NCBI RefSeq assembly: GCF_005671395.1
Contig: NZ_CP040428.1
Span: forward strand, 1 to 64,000
DNA: 64,000 nt
Direction of reading: 5' to 3'
DNA from: Jejubacter calystegiae
Lineage (GTDB): Bacteria; Pseudomonadota; Gammaproteobacteria; Enterobacterales; Enterobacteriaceae
Positions within the stretch are counted from its first letter, which is position 1. The number at the start of each line of letters is the position of its first letter. Below are positions 27,399 through 36,122 of this stretch, piece after piece. The position numbers and the translations under genes were made by a program. The notes beneath the pieces are model-generated. The model had not been told where the DNA came from. It saw only the letters and a list, made by a program, of their open reading frames with translations, and ran no database searches.

Positions 27399-27418
<20 letters not shown>

Positions 27419-28445
27419 AGTCACCCGTGTTGATTAGTTCCCTGACCACGCTGGTTGCAAAGCTGCCCGCCGGCAGCCAGAAGTTCAGTTCCAGCGTGAC
27501 ATCATCCCACCAGTTCCACGACAGATCCCGGGGGTACAGCAGCATGGCCCTGCGCGCCGCATCCACTTTTTCGCGCACCATAAGCCCCTGTAAATCCATT
27601 TCATCCGCCAGAACCTGCTGTTCGAAGGCCAGCGCGGCATTGCGGCTGCCCCACTCGCCGCGCCCCGGCAGCGCGGCGGTAATCATCAATTCGCCGTCAT
27701 CCACCCGCCGTTGCAGCTCAGGACGCTCTTCTTCGGTCGCCACAAACCAGCTGCCGCGACCGGCCAATTGTAACGCATCGCCATCAATGACTTGATTAAA
27801 TTCTGGTTTTTTCAGGCGCTCGCTGACAATCTGATTAAACATCGCACTGCGCGCCGCGGAAAGCCAGAAGCTACGCTTATTGCGATCGCGCACCGGCGCA
27901 TTACTCTGGGCCCAGCGTCTGGCCTGGTGCAGATTATTGCCGCTGTGGCCAAAGCGCTGAGCGCCGAAATAGTTTGGCACCCCCTGGCGCAGAACGGCAT
28001 TCAGGCGCTGTTCAACTTCAGCGCGCCCGGTCACTTCCCGCAATACCAGAGTAAAAGCGTTGCCTTTCAGGGCGCCGGTACGCAGTTTGCGGCGATGGCG
28101 CGCATATTCCAGTACCTGGCAGCCTTCTGGCTGAAAGCCGCTGAGATCGGGCATCAATGTACCCGGCAGACGCACGCAGAACCACTGTTCCGCCACCGCG
28201 TGCCGGTCCTTCTGCCCGGCAAAGCTCACCTCGCGGGCCGGTACTTTCAAAAACTTCGCCAGCATATCGGCAACAAAGCGAGTATTGCACTCTTTTTTCA
28301 GAATGCGCACCAGCAGGTGTTCTCCATCGCCGTCTGGCGCGAATCCCAGATCTTCCGTCACCACAAAGTCTTCCGGGCTGGCCTTTAGCTGCCCGGTCGC
28401 CTGCGGCTGTCCGTGCAGCCAGGTGAGATTATTCCAGTCCATCAT
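27399..28445 (-). CDS. truD: tRNA pseudouridine(13) synthase TruD
   Basis: A 348-residue enzyme that makes pseudouridine 13 in tRNA-Glu. The catalytic Asp lies in [15 protein letters not shown]; other family blocks are [21 protein letters not shown] and [18 protein letters not shown]. The ATG at 28445 overlaps the ispF stop (ATGA). Length and sequence match E. coli TruD (349). Confidence 0.97.
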
Positions 28446-28921
28446 GCCTCTGACTTAATCAGTAACGCCACCGCCTCGGCGGCAATCCCCTCTCCGCGGC
28501 CGGTAAAGCCCAGCTTTTCGGTGGTGGTGGCCTTCACGTTAACGTCATCCATATGGCAGCCCAGATCTTCAGCAATGAATACGCGCATCTGCGGAATATG
28601 CGGCGCCATTTTTGGGGCCTGAGCAATAATAGTAACGTCAACGTTGGCGAGCCGGTAGCCTTTCGCCTGGATCCTCTGCCAGGCCTCGCGCAGCAGGGCG
28701 CGGCTGTCGGCCCCCTTGAAGGCCGGGTCGGTATCCGGAAACAGTTTACCGATATCACCCAGCGCCGCGGCGCCCAGTAGCGCATCGGTCAGCGCATGCA
28801 GCGCCACATCGCCATCGGAGTGCGCCAGCAGCCCTTTTTCCCAGGGAATGCGTACGCCGCCGATAACGATCGGCCCTTCGCCGCCAAACGCGTGAACGTC
28901 AAAACCGTGTCCGATACGCAT
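28442..28921 (-). CDS. ispF: 2-C-methyl-D-erythritol 2,4-cyclodiphosphate synthase
   Basis: A 159-residue enzyme of the MEP isoprenoid pathway that cyclises CDP-ME 2-phosphate. The zinc site is in [13 protein letters not shown] (Asp8, His10); other blocks are [20 protein letters not shown] and [19 protein letters not shown]. It directly follows ispD (1-base overlap) and precedes truD (4-base overlap), as in E. coli. Confidence 0.98.
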   Translation of the reverse strand: MRIGHGFDVHAFGGEGPIVIGGVRIPWEKGLLAHSDGDVALHALTDALLGAAALGDIGKLFPDTDPAFKGADSRALLREAWQRIQAKGYRLANVDVTIIAQAPKMAPHIPQMRVFIAEDLGCHMDDVNVKATTTEKLGFTGRGEGIAAEAVALLIKSEA

Positions 28922-29631
28922 CAGTGATTCTCCGTTGTCTGTAACAGGGTAAGATAAAATGCCGCCAGCGCCAGGTCTTCCGGGCGCGTCACCTTAATAT
29001 TATCGGCACGGGCGCTGACCAGTTCGGGGTGAAAGCCGCAGTATTCCAGCGCGGAAGCTTCATCGGTTATGGTCGCCCCTTCGTCCAGCGCCCGCTCCAG
29101 GCACTGTTTCAGGAGCGCTAACGGAAAGAGTTGCGGCGTTAATGCGTGCCAGAGATCGTCGCGCTCGACGGTATGGGCGATGGCCTGTTTTCCCGGCTCG
29201 CCGCGCTTCATGGTATCGCGCACTGGCGCCGCCAGAATGCCGCCCACCCGGCTCTGTTCGGTCAGCGCCAGAAGGCGTGCTAAATCGTCGGGATGAAGAC
29301 AGGGGCGCGCCGCATCATGCACCAGCGCCCATTCGGCGCCGGAGGCGGCTTTGAGTCCGGCCAGCACCGAGTCGGCGCGCTGGGCGCCGCCCTCAACCTG
29401 CCTGACCTGCGGATGCGTTGCCAGCGGTAACCCGGCAAACCAGCGATCCTCAGGACTGACGACGATAATCACCTCGCGAACCCTGGGATGTGCCAGCAGC
29501 GCGGCAACCGCGTGCTCAAGAATTGTTTTGTCACCAATGGTGAGATACTGCTTAGGGCATGTCGACTGCATACGACTGCCGATGCCGGCGGCCGGCACCA
29601 CGCCGATAATATCCCCGGAGGAACCTGCCAT
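28921..29631 (-). CDS. ispD: 2-C-methyl-D-erythritol 4-phosphate cytidylyltransferase
   Basis: A 236-residue enzyme that makes CDP-ME from MEP and CTP. The nucleotide-binding N-terminus is [20 protein letters not shown]; other blocks are [11 protein letters not shown] and [15 protein letters not shown] start at ATG 29631 ([12 protein letters not shown]), which gives the E. coli length of 236; a TTG at 29646 extends the frame by five residues without family support. Confidence 0.96.
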   Translation of the reverse strand: MAGSSGDIIGVVPAAGIGSRMQSTCPKQYLTIGDKTILEHAVAALLAHPRVREVIIVVSPEDRWFAGLPLATHPQVRQVEGGAQRADSVLAGLKAASGAEWALVHDAARPCLHPDDLARLLALTEQSRVGGILAAPVRDTMKRGEPGKQAIAHTVERDDLWHALTPQLFPLALLKQCLERALDEGATITDEASALEYCGFHPELVSARADNIKVTRPEDLALAAFYLTLLQTTENH

Positions 29632-29664
29632 CTGTGCGAAACCCAAATCCAGTGATTTAATTAT

Positions 29665-29982
29665 TTATTGATTATTTTGTTGCTGTCCCGCTTTCCAGTT
29701 ACGCTTCGACGAGTCAGGCACCAGGCGGTAGAAGGTTTCGCCCGGACGGGTCATGCTCAGTTCGTTACGCGCGCGCTCTTCAATGGCTTCAAGGCCGCCG
29801 TTCAGATCGTCGATTTCAGCAAACAGCTGATCGTTACGCGCCTTTAGCTTCGCATTGGTTCCCTGCTGCACGGCAACATCGTCTTTTACTCGCGTATAGT
29901 CGTGGACGCCGTTTTTGCCAAACCATAGTGAATACTGTAACCAGGCCAGCAAAACCAGCAATAGCAGCGTTAGTTTTCCCAT
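29665..29982 (-). CDS. ftsB: Cell division protein FtsB
   Basis: A 105-residue bitopic inner-membrane protein of the FtsQLB complex. Cytoplasmic MGK, one transmembrane helix (about 4-21), then a periplasmic leucine-zipper coiled coil ([18 protein letters not shown]) and the conserved [19 protein letters not shown]. The start is ATG 29982 (MGKLTLLLL), as in E. coli; the frame is open for 12 more codons upstream. It is the first gene of the ftsB-ispD-ispF-truD-surE-pcm run. Confidence 0.96.
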   Translation of the reverse strand: MGKLTLLLLVLLAWLQYSLWFGKNGVHDYTRVKDDVAVQQGTNAKLKARNDQLFAEIDDLNGGLEAIEERARNELSMTRPGETFYRLVPDSSKRNWKAGQQQNNQ

Positions 29983-30144
29983 TCCGCCCCCAGATAAAAC
30001 GGCTTCATCATCCCACAACTTACCTTTGGGCGAAAGCGCGCCCGTATGACGTTAGACTTACGTGCGCAAGAATGTACCACAGAACGCGCCATGATGCGCC
30101 CCCGGGGGGCTGCGGCAACGATCTGTTACGCTTTGATGCCACCC

Positions 30145-30474
30145 TTAATGGGTCAGCCACAGGAACAGCGCGCCGAACATCATCGCCACCACGAGCAGGG
30201 TTGCGATAATACTCACCAGCAGGCGTCTGCCCACCAGCGAATGAAGGGCGATTCCCACCACCACAGCCACTGGCATCAGCGCCAGGAAAAAAGGCCAGGT
30301 ATAGAGAAAAAAGAAAGGGGTATTGGAGCCGAACAGCAGGAACGGCAGCCCCAGCGCCAGCAGCCATGAACAGAAGCCAATAATCCCCCCTGGCAGTGAC
30401 CAGGCGGTCTGTTGCTCTTCCATTTCCGGTAATCCGGATTCCCGGGAAATGATGTAAGGGGGGGTATCACGCAT
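30145..30474 (-). CDS. ygbE: DUF3561 inner membrane protein YgbE
   Basis: A 109-residue protein with three membrane spans (about 30-48, 52-76, 85-105). Conserved core: WSLPGGIIGFCSWLLAL and YTWPFFLALMPVAVVVGIAL, the latter matching E. coli YgbE closely. The start is ATG 30474, with CAGGA upstream; an ATG at 30504 is open but less like the family. Function unknown. It sits between ftsB and cysC, as in E. coli. Confidence 0.92.
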   Translation of the reverse strand: MRDTPPYIISRESGLPEMEEQQTAWSLPGGIIGFCSWLLALGLPFLLFGSNTPFFFLYTWPFFLALMPVAVVVGIALHSLVGRRLLVSIIATLLVVAMMFGALFLWLTH

Positions 30475-30496
30475 AGAGGATCCTGTCGGCTGGCGA

Positions 30497-30517
30497 CCGG
30501 GCAAAACGCTTGCCCGG
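30497..30517. other. Hairpin between cysC and ygbE
   Basis: CCGGGCAA and TTGCCCGG form an 8-bp stem with a five-base loop in the short gap between cysC (stop 30526) and ygbE. No U-tract follows, so it may be an RNA-processing or weak attenuation hairpin rather than a terminator. Confidence 0.4.
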
Positions 30518-30525
30518 CGCTGTCT

Positions 30526-31131
30526 TCAGGATCTGATGATATCCTGCCGACGCAGCAGATCTAACATCTGATCGGTCAAATTTGTTACCAATTGTTGACC
30601 ATCGAGGTGCAGTTCCGGCGCTTGCGGGGCCTCGTAGGCCGAGTCGATACCGGTAAAGTTACGCAACTCGCCTGCCCGCGCCTTGCGGTATAGCCCTTTG
30701 GGATCCCGCGCTTCGCACACCGCCAGCGGGGTATCGACGAAGATCTCCAGAAAGCGCCCTTCTCCTGCCAGTTCACGCACCATCTGACGCTCTGCGCGAT
30801 GGGGAGAGATAAAGGCGCTGAGCACCACCAGCCCGGCATCCACCATCAGTCGGGCCACCTCGCCCACCCGCCGGATATTCTCCCGGCGGTCGTCATCGCT
30901 GAAACCGAGATCGCGGCACAGGCCATGGCGCACATTGTCGCCATCGAGCAGGTAAGTGGCCACGCCCTGAGCGTGGAGCGCCTGCTCCAGCGCCCCGGCA
31001 ACGGTGGACTTACCGGAGCCGGAAAGCCCGGTAAACCACAGCACCGCACCGCGATGGCCTCGCAGCTGCTCGCGCTGCTCGCGGGTCACCGGGTGCGTAT
31101 GCCAGACCACGTTCTCATCATGCTGCGCCAT
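30526..31131 (-). CDS. cysC: Adenylylsulfate (APS) kinase
   Basis: A 201-residue kinase that phosphorylates APS to PAPS in sulfate assimilation. Walker A is [16 protein letters not shown]; other blocks are [39 protein letters not shown] and [19 protein letters not shown]. Its start overlaps the cysN stop by one base. Third gene of cysDNC. Confidence 0.98.
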   Translation of the reverse strand: MAQHDENVVWHTHPVTREQREQLRGHRGAVLWFTGLSGSGKSTVAGALEQALHAQGVATYLLDGDNVRHGLCRDLGFSDDDRRENIRRVGEVARLMVDAGLVVLSAFISPHRAERQMVRELAGEGRFLEIFVDTPLAVCEARDPKGLYRKARAGELRNFTGIDSAYEAPQAPELHLDGQQLVTNLTDQMLDLLRRQDIIRS

Positions 31132-32558
31132 TAGCCCTCTCCCAGCAGATCCCGTGCATTCCAGTGCGGGAAATGGCGGCGCACCAGCGCATTCAGTTCC
31201 AGCTCAAACTCGCTGTAGCGGGAAGGCGCCCGGCTTTCCTGGGCCAGCGGCGTATCCACCAGCCCGGCGCCCACGGTCACGTTGCTCAGTCGGTCGACAA
31301 GGATCATGCCGCCCGTAACCGGGTTGTCCTGGTAGGCGTCCAGCACCAGCGGTTCGTCGAAGGTCAGGGTCACCTGGCCGATACCATTCAATGGCAGGCT
31401 GTCGACGCTGTAAGTATCGAGGGTATGGATATCCACCTGATGGTTGATGGCATCCACCCGGGCGCGGCTCTTCTTGCCAGCCACTTTCACGTCATAACTC
31501 TGACCCAGCGCCAGCGGTTCGCCAGTCATCCAGACCACATTAACCTTCGCGCTCTGCACTGCCGGAAGTTCGGCCTCCGCCGCTACCAGCAGATCGCCGC
31601 GGCTGATATCGATCTCATCCGCCAGCACCAGGGTAATCGCTTCGCCAGCGACCGCGTCATCCAGATCGCCATCGAAGGTTACGATGCGCGCCACGCTGGA
31701 CTCCACGCCGGAGGGCAATACTTTAACCCGATCGCCTACTTTCACCCGACCAGAGGCCAGGGTACCGGCATAGCCGCGGAAGTCCAGATTCGGGCGGTTC
31801 ACGTACTGCACCGGGAAACGCAGCGGCTGATGGTCCACCACCCGCTGGATCTCCACGGTTTCCAGCATCTCCAGCAGCGTCGGGCCGCTGTACCAGGGCA
31901 TATGAGTACTCTGGCTGGCGACGTTATCCCCTTCCAGCGCCGAAAGCGGCACAAAGCGGATATCCAGCTCGCCGGGGAGCTGTTCGGCAAAGGTCAGGTA
32001 GTCCTGCTTAATTTGCTCGAAGCGCTCCTGGCTGTACTCCACCAGATCCATTTTGTTGACCGCCACCACCAGGTGACGAATCCCCAGCAGGGTCGAGATA
32101 AAGCTGTGGCGACGGGTCTGGTCCAGAACCCCTTTACGGCCGTCGATCAGCAGAATCGCCAGATCGCAGGTCGAAGCGCCGGTGGCCATATTGCGGGTGT
32201 ACTGCTCATGGCCCGGCGTGTCGGCGATAATAAACTTGCGCTTTTCGGTAGAGAAATAGCGGTAGGCGACATCGATGGTGATCCCCTGCTCGCGCTCGGC
32301 CTGCAGGCCATCCACCAGAAGCGCCAGATCCAGTTTTTCGCCCTGGGTACCGTGACGCTTGCTGTCGTTATGCAGCGTAGAGAGCTGATCTTCGTAAATC
32401 TGGCGGGTATCGTGCAGCAGACGGCCGATCAGGGTACTTTTCCCGTCGTCCACGCTGCCGCAGGTCAGAAAGCGCAGCAGACTTTTATGCTGCTGCGCCT
32501 GTAAATAAGCTTCCACGCCGCCCTGATCGGCGATCTGTTGTGCAATTGCGGTGTTCAT
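31131..32558 (-). CDS. cysN: Sulfate adenylyltransferase subunit 1 (GTPase)
   Basis: A 475-residue elongation-factor-like GTPase that drives ATP sulfurylase. G1 [19 protein letters not shown], switch region with [17 protein letters not shown]3 [14 protein letters not shown]4 [13 protein letters not shown], followed by two beta-barrel domains. It pairs with CysD to make APS from sulfate and ATP. It lies 11 bases after the cysD stop. Length matches E. coli CysN. Confidence 0.98.
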   Translation of the reverse strand: MNTAIAQQIADQGGVEAYLQAQQHKSLLRFLTCGSVDDGKSTLIGRLLHDTRQIYEDQLSTLHNDSKRHGTQGEKLDLALLVDGLQAEREQGITIDVAYRYFSTEKRKFIIADTPGHEQYTRNMATGASTCDLAILLIDGRKGVLDQTRRHSFISTLLGIRHLVVAVNKMDLVEYSQERFEQIKQDYLTFAEQLPGELDIRFVPLSALEGDNVASQSTHMPWYSGPTLLEMLETVEIQRVVDHQPLRFPVQYVNRPNLDFRGYAGTLASGRVKVGDRVKVLPSGVESSVARIVTFDGDLDDAVAGEAITLVLADEIDISRGDLLVAAEAELPAVQSAKVNVVWMTGEPLALGQSYDVKVAGKKSRARVDAINHQVDIHTLDTYSVDSLPLNGIGQVTLTFDEPLVLDAYQDNPVTGGMILVDRLSNVTVGAGLVDTPLAQESRAPSRYSEFELELNALVRRHFPHWNARDLLGEG

Positions 32559-32569
32559 CCGGCGGCTCC

Positions 32570-33478
32570 TCAGAAATAACCCTGGCGTTTCTTCAGCTCC
32601 ATCGAGCCCGCCTGGTCGCGATCTATCACGCGCCCCTGTCGTTCGCTGGTGGTCGACACCAGCATCTCTTCGATGATTTCCGGCAGCGTCCGGGCTTCGG
32701 ATTCGACGGCGCCGGTCAGCGGCCAGCAGCCCAGGGTACGAAAGCGCACCATACGCTGTTTAATCATCTCGCCCGGCTGCAGGTCGATACGATCGTCGTC
32801 GATCATCATCAGCATCCCATCGCGCTCCAGCACCGGACGCTCGGCGGCCAGATACAGCGGAACAATCTCGATGTTTTCCAGATAGATGTACTGCCAGATA
32901 TCCAGTTCGGTCCAGTTGCTGAGCGGGAATACGCGAATGCTTTCGCCCTTGTTCACCTGGCCGTTGTAGTTGTGCCACAGCTCCGGGCGCTGGTTCTTGG
33001 GATCCCAGCGGTGAAAGCGGTCGCGAAACGAGTAGATGCGCTCTTTGGCGCGGGATTTTTCTTCATCGCGACGCGCGCCGCCGAACGCGGCATCGAAGCC
33101 GTATTTGTTCAGCGCCTGCTTCAACCCTTCGGTCTTCATAATATCGGTATGCTTAGCGCTGCCGTGCACGAAGGGGTTGATCCCCATCGCCACCCCTTCC
33201 GGGTTTTTATGCACCAGCAGTTCGCAGCCGTACTCTTTGGCGGTGCGATCGCGGAATGCGTACATTTCGCGAAACTTCCAGCCGGTATCGACGTGCAGTA
33301 GCGGAAAGGGCAGCGTGCCGGGGGAAAATGCCTTACGGGCCAGATGCAGCATCACGGAGGAGTCTTTACCGATAGAGTAAAGCATGACCGGGTTAGAGAA
33401 CTCCGCGGCCACCTCGCGAATGATGTGGATGCTTTCCGCCTCCAGCTGTCGCAGATGAGTGAGTCGTGTATTGTCCAT
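32570..33478 (-). CDS. cysD: Sulfate adenylyltransferase subunit 2
   Basis: A 302-residue catalytic subunit of ATP sulfurylase, PP-loop family. P-loop [20 protein letters not shown]; other blocks are [39 protein letters not shown] and [20 protein letters not shown]. First gene of cysDNC. Upstream is a 277-base gap shared with the divergent iap gene, where a CysB-dependent promoter is expected but not identified. Confidence 0.98.
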   Translation of the reverse strand: MDNTRLTHLRQLEAESIHIIREVAAEFSNPVMLYSIGKDSSVMLHLARKAFSPGTLPFPLLHVDTGWKFREMYAFRDRTAKEYGCELLVHKNPEGVAMGINPFVHGSAKHTDIMKTEGLKQALNKYGFDAAFGGARRDEEKSRAKERIYSFRDRFHRWDPKNQRPELWHNYNGQVNKGESIRVFPLSNWTELDIWQYIYLENIEIVPLYLAAERPVLERDGMLMMIDDDRIDLQPGEMIKQRMVRFRTLGCWPLTGAVESEARTLPEIIEEMLVSTTSERQGRVIDRDQAGSMELKKRQGYF

Positions 33479-33755
33479 AGCCTTCCCTTAAACCGGATAC
33501 GCGGCACTGCCGCCGTTATTCCGGCAAATTGTTAAAGCGAATGAACGGACTATACGACCCGTGATGATTTGTTATGAAATTCCCAATTGGAATGAGGTGT
33601 TCCGTAAAAGAATAACGCGCTGGCAAAGCTTAGCCACAAAATGAATTAACCCACCGTTTTTCCACTATTTAAGAGCAATAGAAATTGCAGTACAAAACGC
33701 AGGGTTTCATACTGTGCTGGCATAATTTTTTGCTGTAAAGGATTAAGGAACTCTC

Positions 33756-34730
33756 ATGCTTTCCGCACTGCGTCGCTCAGTTCTCTGCCTGATGCTGAGC
33801 GTCGGTTGCGCCCTTCCCGCTGCGGCCACCCCGGCCCCATACGGCGAAACCGCCAATATTCAGGCCCGCCAGATAGCCACTCATTTTCCCGGCCGGATGA
33901 TCGGCACCCCGGCAGAGATGCTGTCGGCAGACTTTCTGCGCCAGCAGTTTAGTCGCTGGGGCTACCACAGCGATATTCGCCAGTTCCACAGCCGCTACAT
34001 CTACACCAGCGCCGCCGGTCAGAAGAGCTGGCAGAACGTGACCGGCAGCACCGTTATCGCCGCGCATCAGGGAAAGGCGCCCCAGCAGATTATTATCATG
34101 GCGCACCTGGATACCTATACGCCGAAAAACGACAGCGAGCGCGACGGTAATCTGGGGGGGCTGACCCTTCAGGGCATGGACGATAATGCCCTTGGGCTGG
34201 GCGTGATGCTGGAGCTGGCCGAACGCCTGCAAAACCTTCCCACCCGCTACGGCATCCGCTTTATCGCCACCAGCGGCCGTGATGAAGAGCAGCCGGGCAT
34301 CAGGGATGTGTTAAAGCGCATGAGCCCGGACCAGCAGCAAAATATCCTGTTGGTCATTAACCTGGATAATCTGGTGGCAGGCGACCGACTGTGGTTTAAC
34401 AGCGGCCAAAACACCCCCGGCAGCGTACGCAAGCTGACCCGCGATCGCGCCCTGACCCTGGCCCACCGCAGGGGAATTCCCGCCAGCGCCGGACTCCAGA
34501 GCAGCGATACGCCGAACGACGTCACGCCTTTCGATCAGGCCGGTATCCCGGTACTGAATATCAGCGCCCGCCATACCGCCACCGCCGACGCCCTGAAATG
34601 GCACAGCGTTAAGCGCGACAATCCGCAATACCTGGACAAGCACCTGCCCGGCCGCATCGAAAAACGCGGCCGCCAGGTGGTCAGCGTGCTTTACCCGCTG
34701 GTGAAGGAGCTGGCGAAGGGGAAGGCTTAG
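33756..34730 (+). CDS. iap: Alkaline phosphatase isozyme conversion aminopeptidase (M28 family)
   Basis: A 324-residue periplasmic aminopeptidase. Signal MLSALRRSVLCLMLSVGCALPAAA; M28 metal site IIMAHLDTY, then MDDNALG and VINLDNLVAGD. E. coli Iap trims alkaline phosphatase. The segment that should carry the catalytic and metal glutamates reads TSGRDEEQPGI, where E. coli has GEEEG by my recall, so the acidic pair is shifted or the catalytic Glu is Asp. About 20 residues shorter than E. coli Iap. AAGGA precedes the ATG. The CRISPR array begins 34 bases after its stop, as in E. coli. Confidence 0.9.
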   Translation: MLSALRRSVLCLMLSVGCALPAAATPAPYGETANIQARQIATHFPGRMIGTPAEMLSADFLRQQFSRWGYHSDIRQFHSRYIYTSAAGQKSWQNVTGSTVIAAHQGKAPQQIIIMAHLDTYTPKNDSERDGNLGGLTLQGMDDNALGLGVMLELAERLQNLPTRYGIRFIATSGRDEEQPGIRDVLKRMSPDQQQNILLVINLDNLVAGDRLWFNSGQNTPGSVRKLTRDRALTLAHRRGIPASAGLQSSDTPNDVTPFDQAGIPVLNISARHTATADALKWHSVKRDNPQYLDKHLPGRIEKRGRQVVSVLYPLVKELAKGKA

Positions 34731-34764
34731 AGGCTGGCTACGTAACCTGCCTTCAGGGACTCCA

Positions 34765-35830
34765 CGGTTTATCCCCGCTGGCGCGGGGAACATGGAGGTG
34801 ACTCTATGAACCACGACCACGGAATCGGTTTATCCCCGCTGGCGCGGGGAACATCTGCTCGATAATCATCGAGAGACCGTCCATCGCGGTTTATCCCCGC
34901 TGGCGCGGGGAACATTTACCCTGCTGCTGGCCGTGCGCACTGAACTGCGGTTTATCCCCGCTGGCGCGGGGAACATCCATGGGAAATCTTCTGCACTGGG
35001 ATATCCGTCGGTTTATCCCCGCTGGCGCGGGGAACATTCCCGCAAATTTCAGGTCAGTGAACTGGCGCGCGGTTTATCCCCGCTGGCGCGGGGAACATCA
35101 GCACATACCCGATCAGCTCCGCGCTTAATCCGGTTTATCCCCGCTGGCGCGGGGAACATGAAGGTAACCGTAAAAGTGCTGGGCCTTGCGGCGGTTTATC
35201 CCCGCTGGCGCGGGGAACATAACAAGGTAAAACTTTCTGCCTCCCTGCTTTCCGGTTTATCCCCGCTGGCGCGGGGAACATGGCCGCTTACCATTCACGA
35301 TGTCACACAGTGCCGGTTTATCCCCGCTGGCGCGGGGAACATATCTGCGCAGTGGTTCCCTGACTGAGCGCCATCGGTTTATCCCCGCTGGCGCGGGGAA
35401 CATCTTCGCCGGGGGCTGATAACACCACAGTCCTCCGGTTTATCCCCGCTGGCGCGGGGAACATTGACCTTAAGTTGGTTAGCGAATCATCCCGGCCGGT
35501 TTATCCCCGCTGGCGCGGGGAACATATGCGCCCGGATCCTGAACGTTCTGGCGAAACCGGTTTATCCCCGCTGGCGCGGGGAACATATATTACCAGCCAG
35601 CGAGTTAACACCAGCGGCCGGTTTATCCCCGCTGGCGCGGGGAACATAAACCTGGGTCAAAGAAGATCCCGCTCAACGCCGGTTTATCCCCGCTGGCGCG
35701 GGGAACATTTCATGAACTGGCGCACAGCCTGGAGTAAAGACGGTTTATCCCCGCTGGCGCGGGGAACATGCACGCATGACGCGTTCGTATGGGACTCGTG
35801 ACGGTTTATCCCCGCTGGCGCGGGGAACAT
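34765..35830 (-). CRISPR. CRISPR array 1: 18 type I-E repeats, 17 spacers
   Basis: Eighteen 29-base repeats with a strict 61-base period and 32-base spacers. On the + strand each repeat starts CGGTTTATCCCCGCTGG and ends CGCGGGGAACAT; the transcribed (minus) strand is the usual I-E repeat with a 5' A. All 18 end in T, which separates this array from array 2. The leader is at the high-coordinate end (35831-35926), so the oldest spacers lie next to iap. No degenerate terminal repeat was seen at 34765. Open frames through the array are artefacts. Confidence 0.98.
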
Positions 35831-35935
35831 ACTAAAAATATATACTTGTTATTAAAGAGCTTTTTCAAGTCGCATCTTTCTACCAACCTTTAACCAACAA
35901 TTAAGCAACCTTCCGAAATTGATAACCTATTGATT
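35831..35935 (-). promoter_or_regulatory. CRISPR leader of array 1
   Basis: AT-rich stretch homologous to the leader of array 2. Shared elements: ACTAAAAA next to the first repeat, CTTGTTATTAAAGA, and three motifs at 35882, 35893 and 35904 (ACCAAC, ACCAAC, AGCAAC on the + strand; GTTGGT on the leader strand) spaced exactly 11 bases. TAACCTATTGATT (35923-35935) matches the IHF consensus on the minus strand (AATCAA-N4-TTA). It overlaps the stop of the truncated cas2. Confidence 0.8.
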
Positions 35936-36104
35936 AATAACAGGTAAGAAAGAAACCAGCCGAAGGCCATCCAGATCTACCGGAATCCTTCGGTTTTCAC
36001 CCCAAGTCTGGAATTCAAATCCCGATTCAGAATTCGTCGCCCAAGCCATAACAACATTCCCACCTTCTGCCTGAGCAGAGACCGGTCCCCAAATCATTAC
36101 CCGA
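35927..36104 (-). pseudogene. 3' remnant of a second cas2 gene
   Basis: The minus strand encodes the last about 58 residues of a type I-E Cas2: [20 protein letters not shown] and then [20 protein letters not shown], ending VINQ. This matches the intact Cas2 at 41512 in 42 of the 44 residues from GNVV on. By hand alignment roughly 20 of 130 bases differ, mostly in third positions. Upstream of about 36104 the similarity stops; cas3 ends 18 bases further at 36123. There is no 5' half and no cas1 beside it. A read-through frame to 36190 exists but has no family sequence. Confidence 0.88.
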
Positions 36105-36122
36105 ATCCAGAAGCGCCAGCGC

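Noticed and set aside
34933-35801. Open reading frames through array 1 with repeated RFIPAGAGN, VYPRWRGE and GLSPLARGT peptides
   Set aside because: They are translations of the CRISPR repeat in three frames; the 61-base period rotates the frame. No ribosome binding sites.
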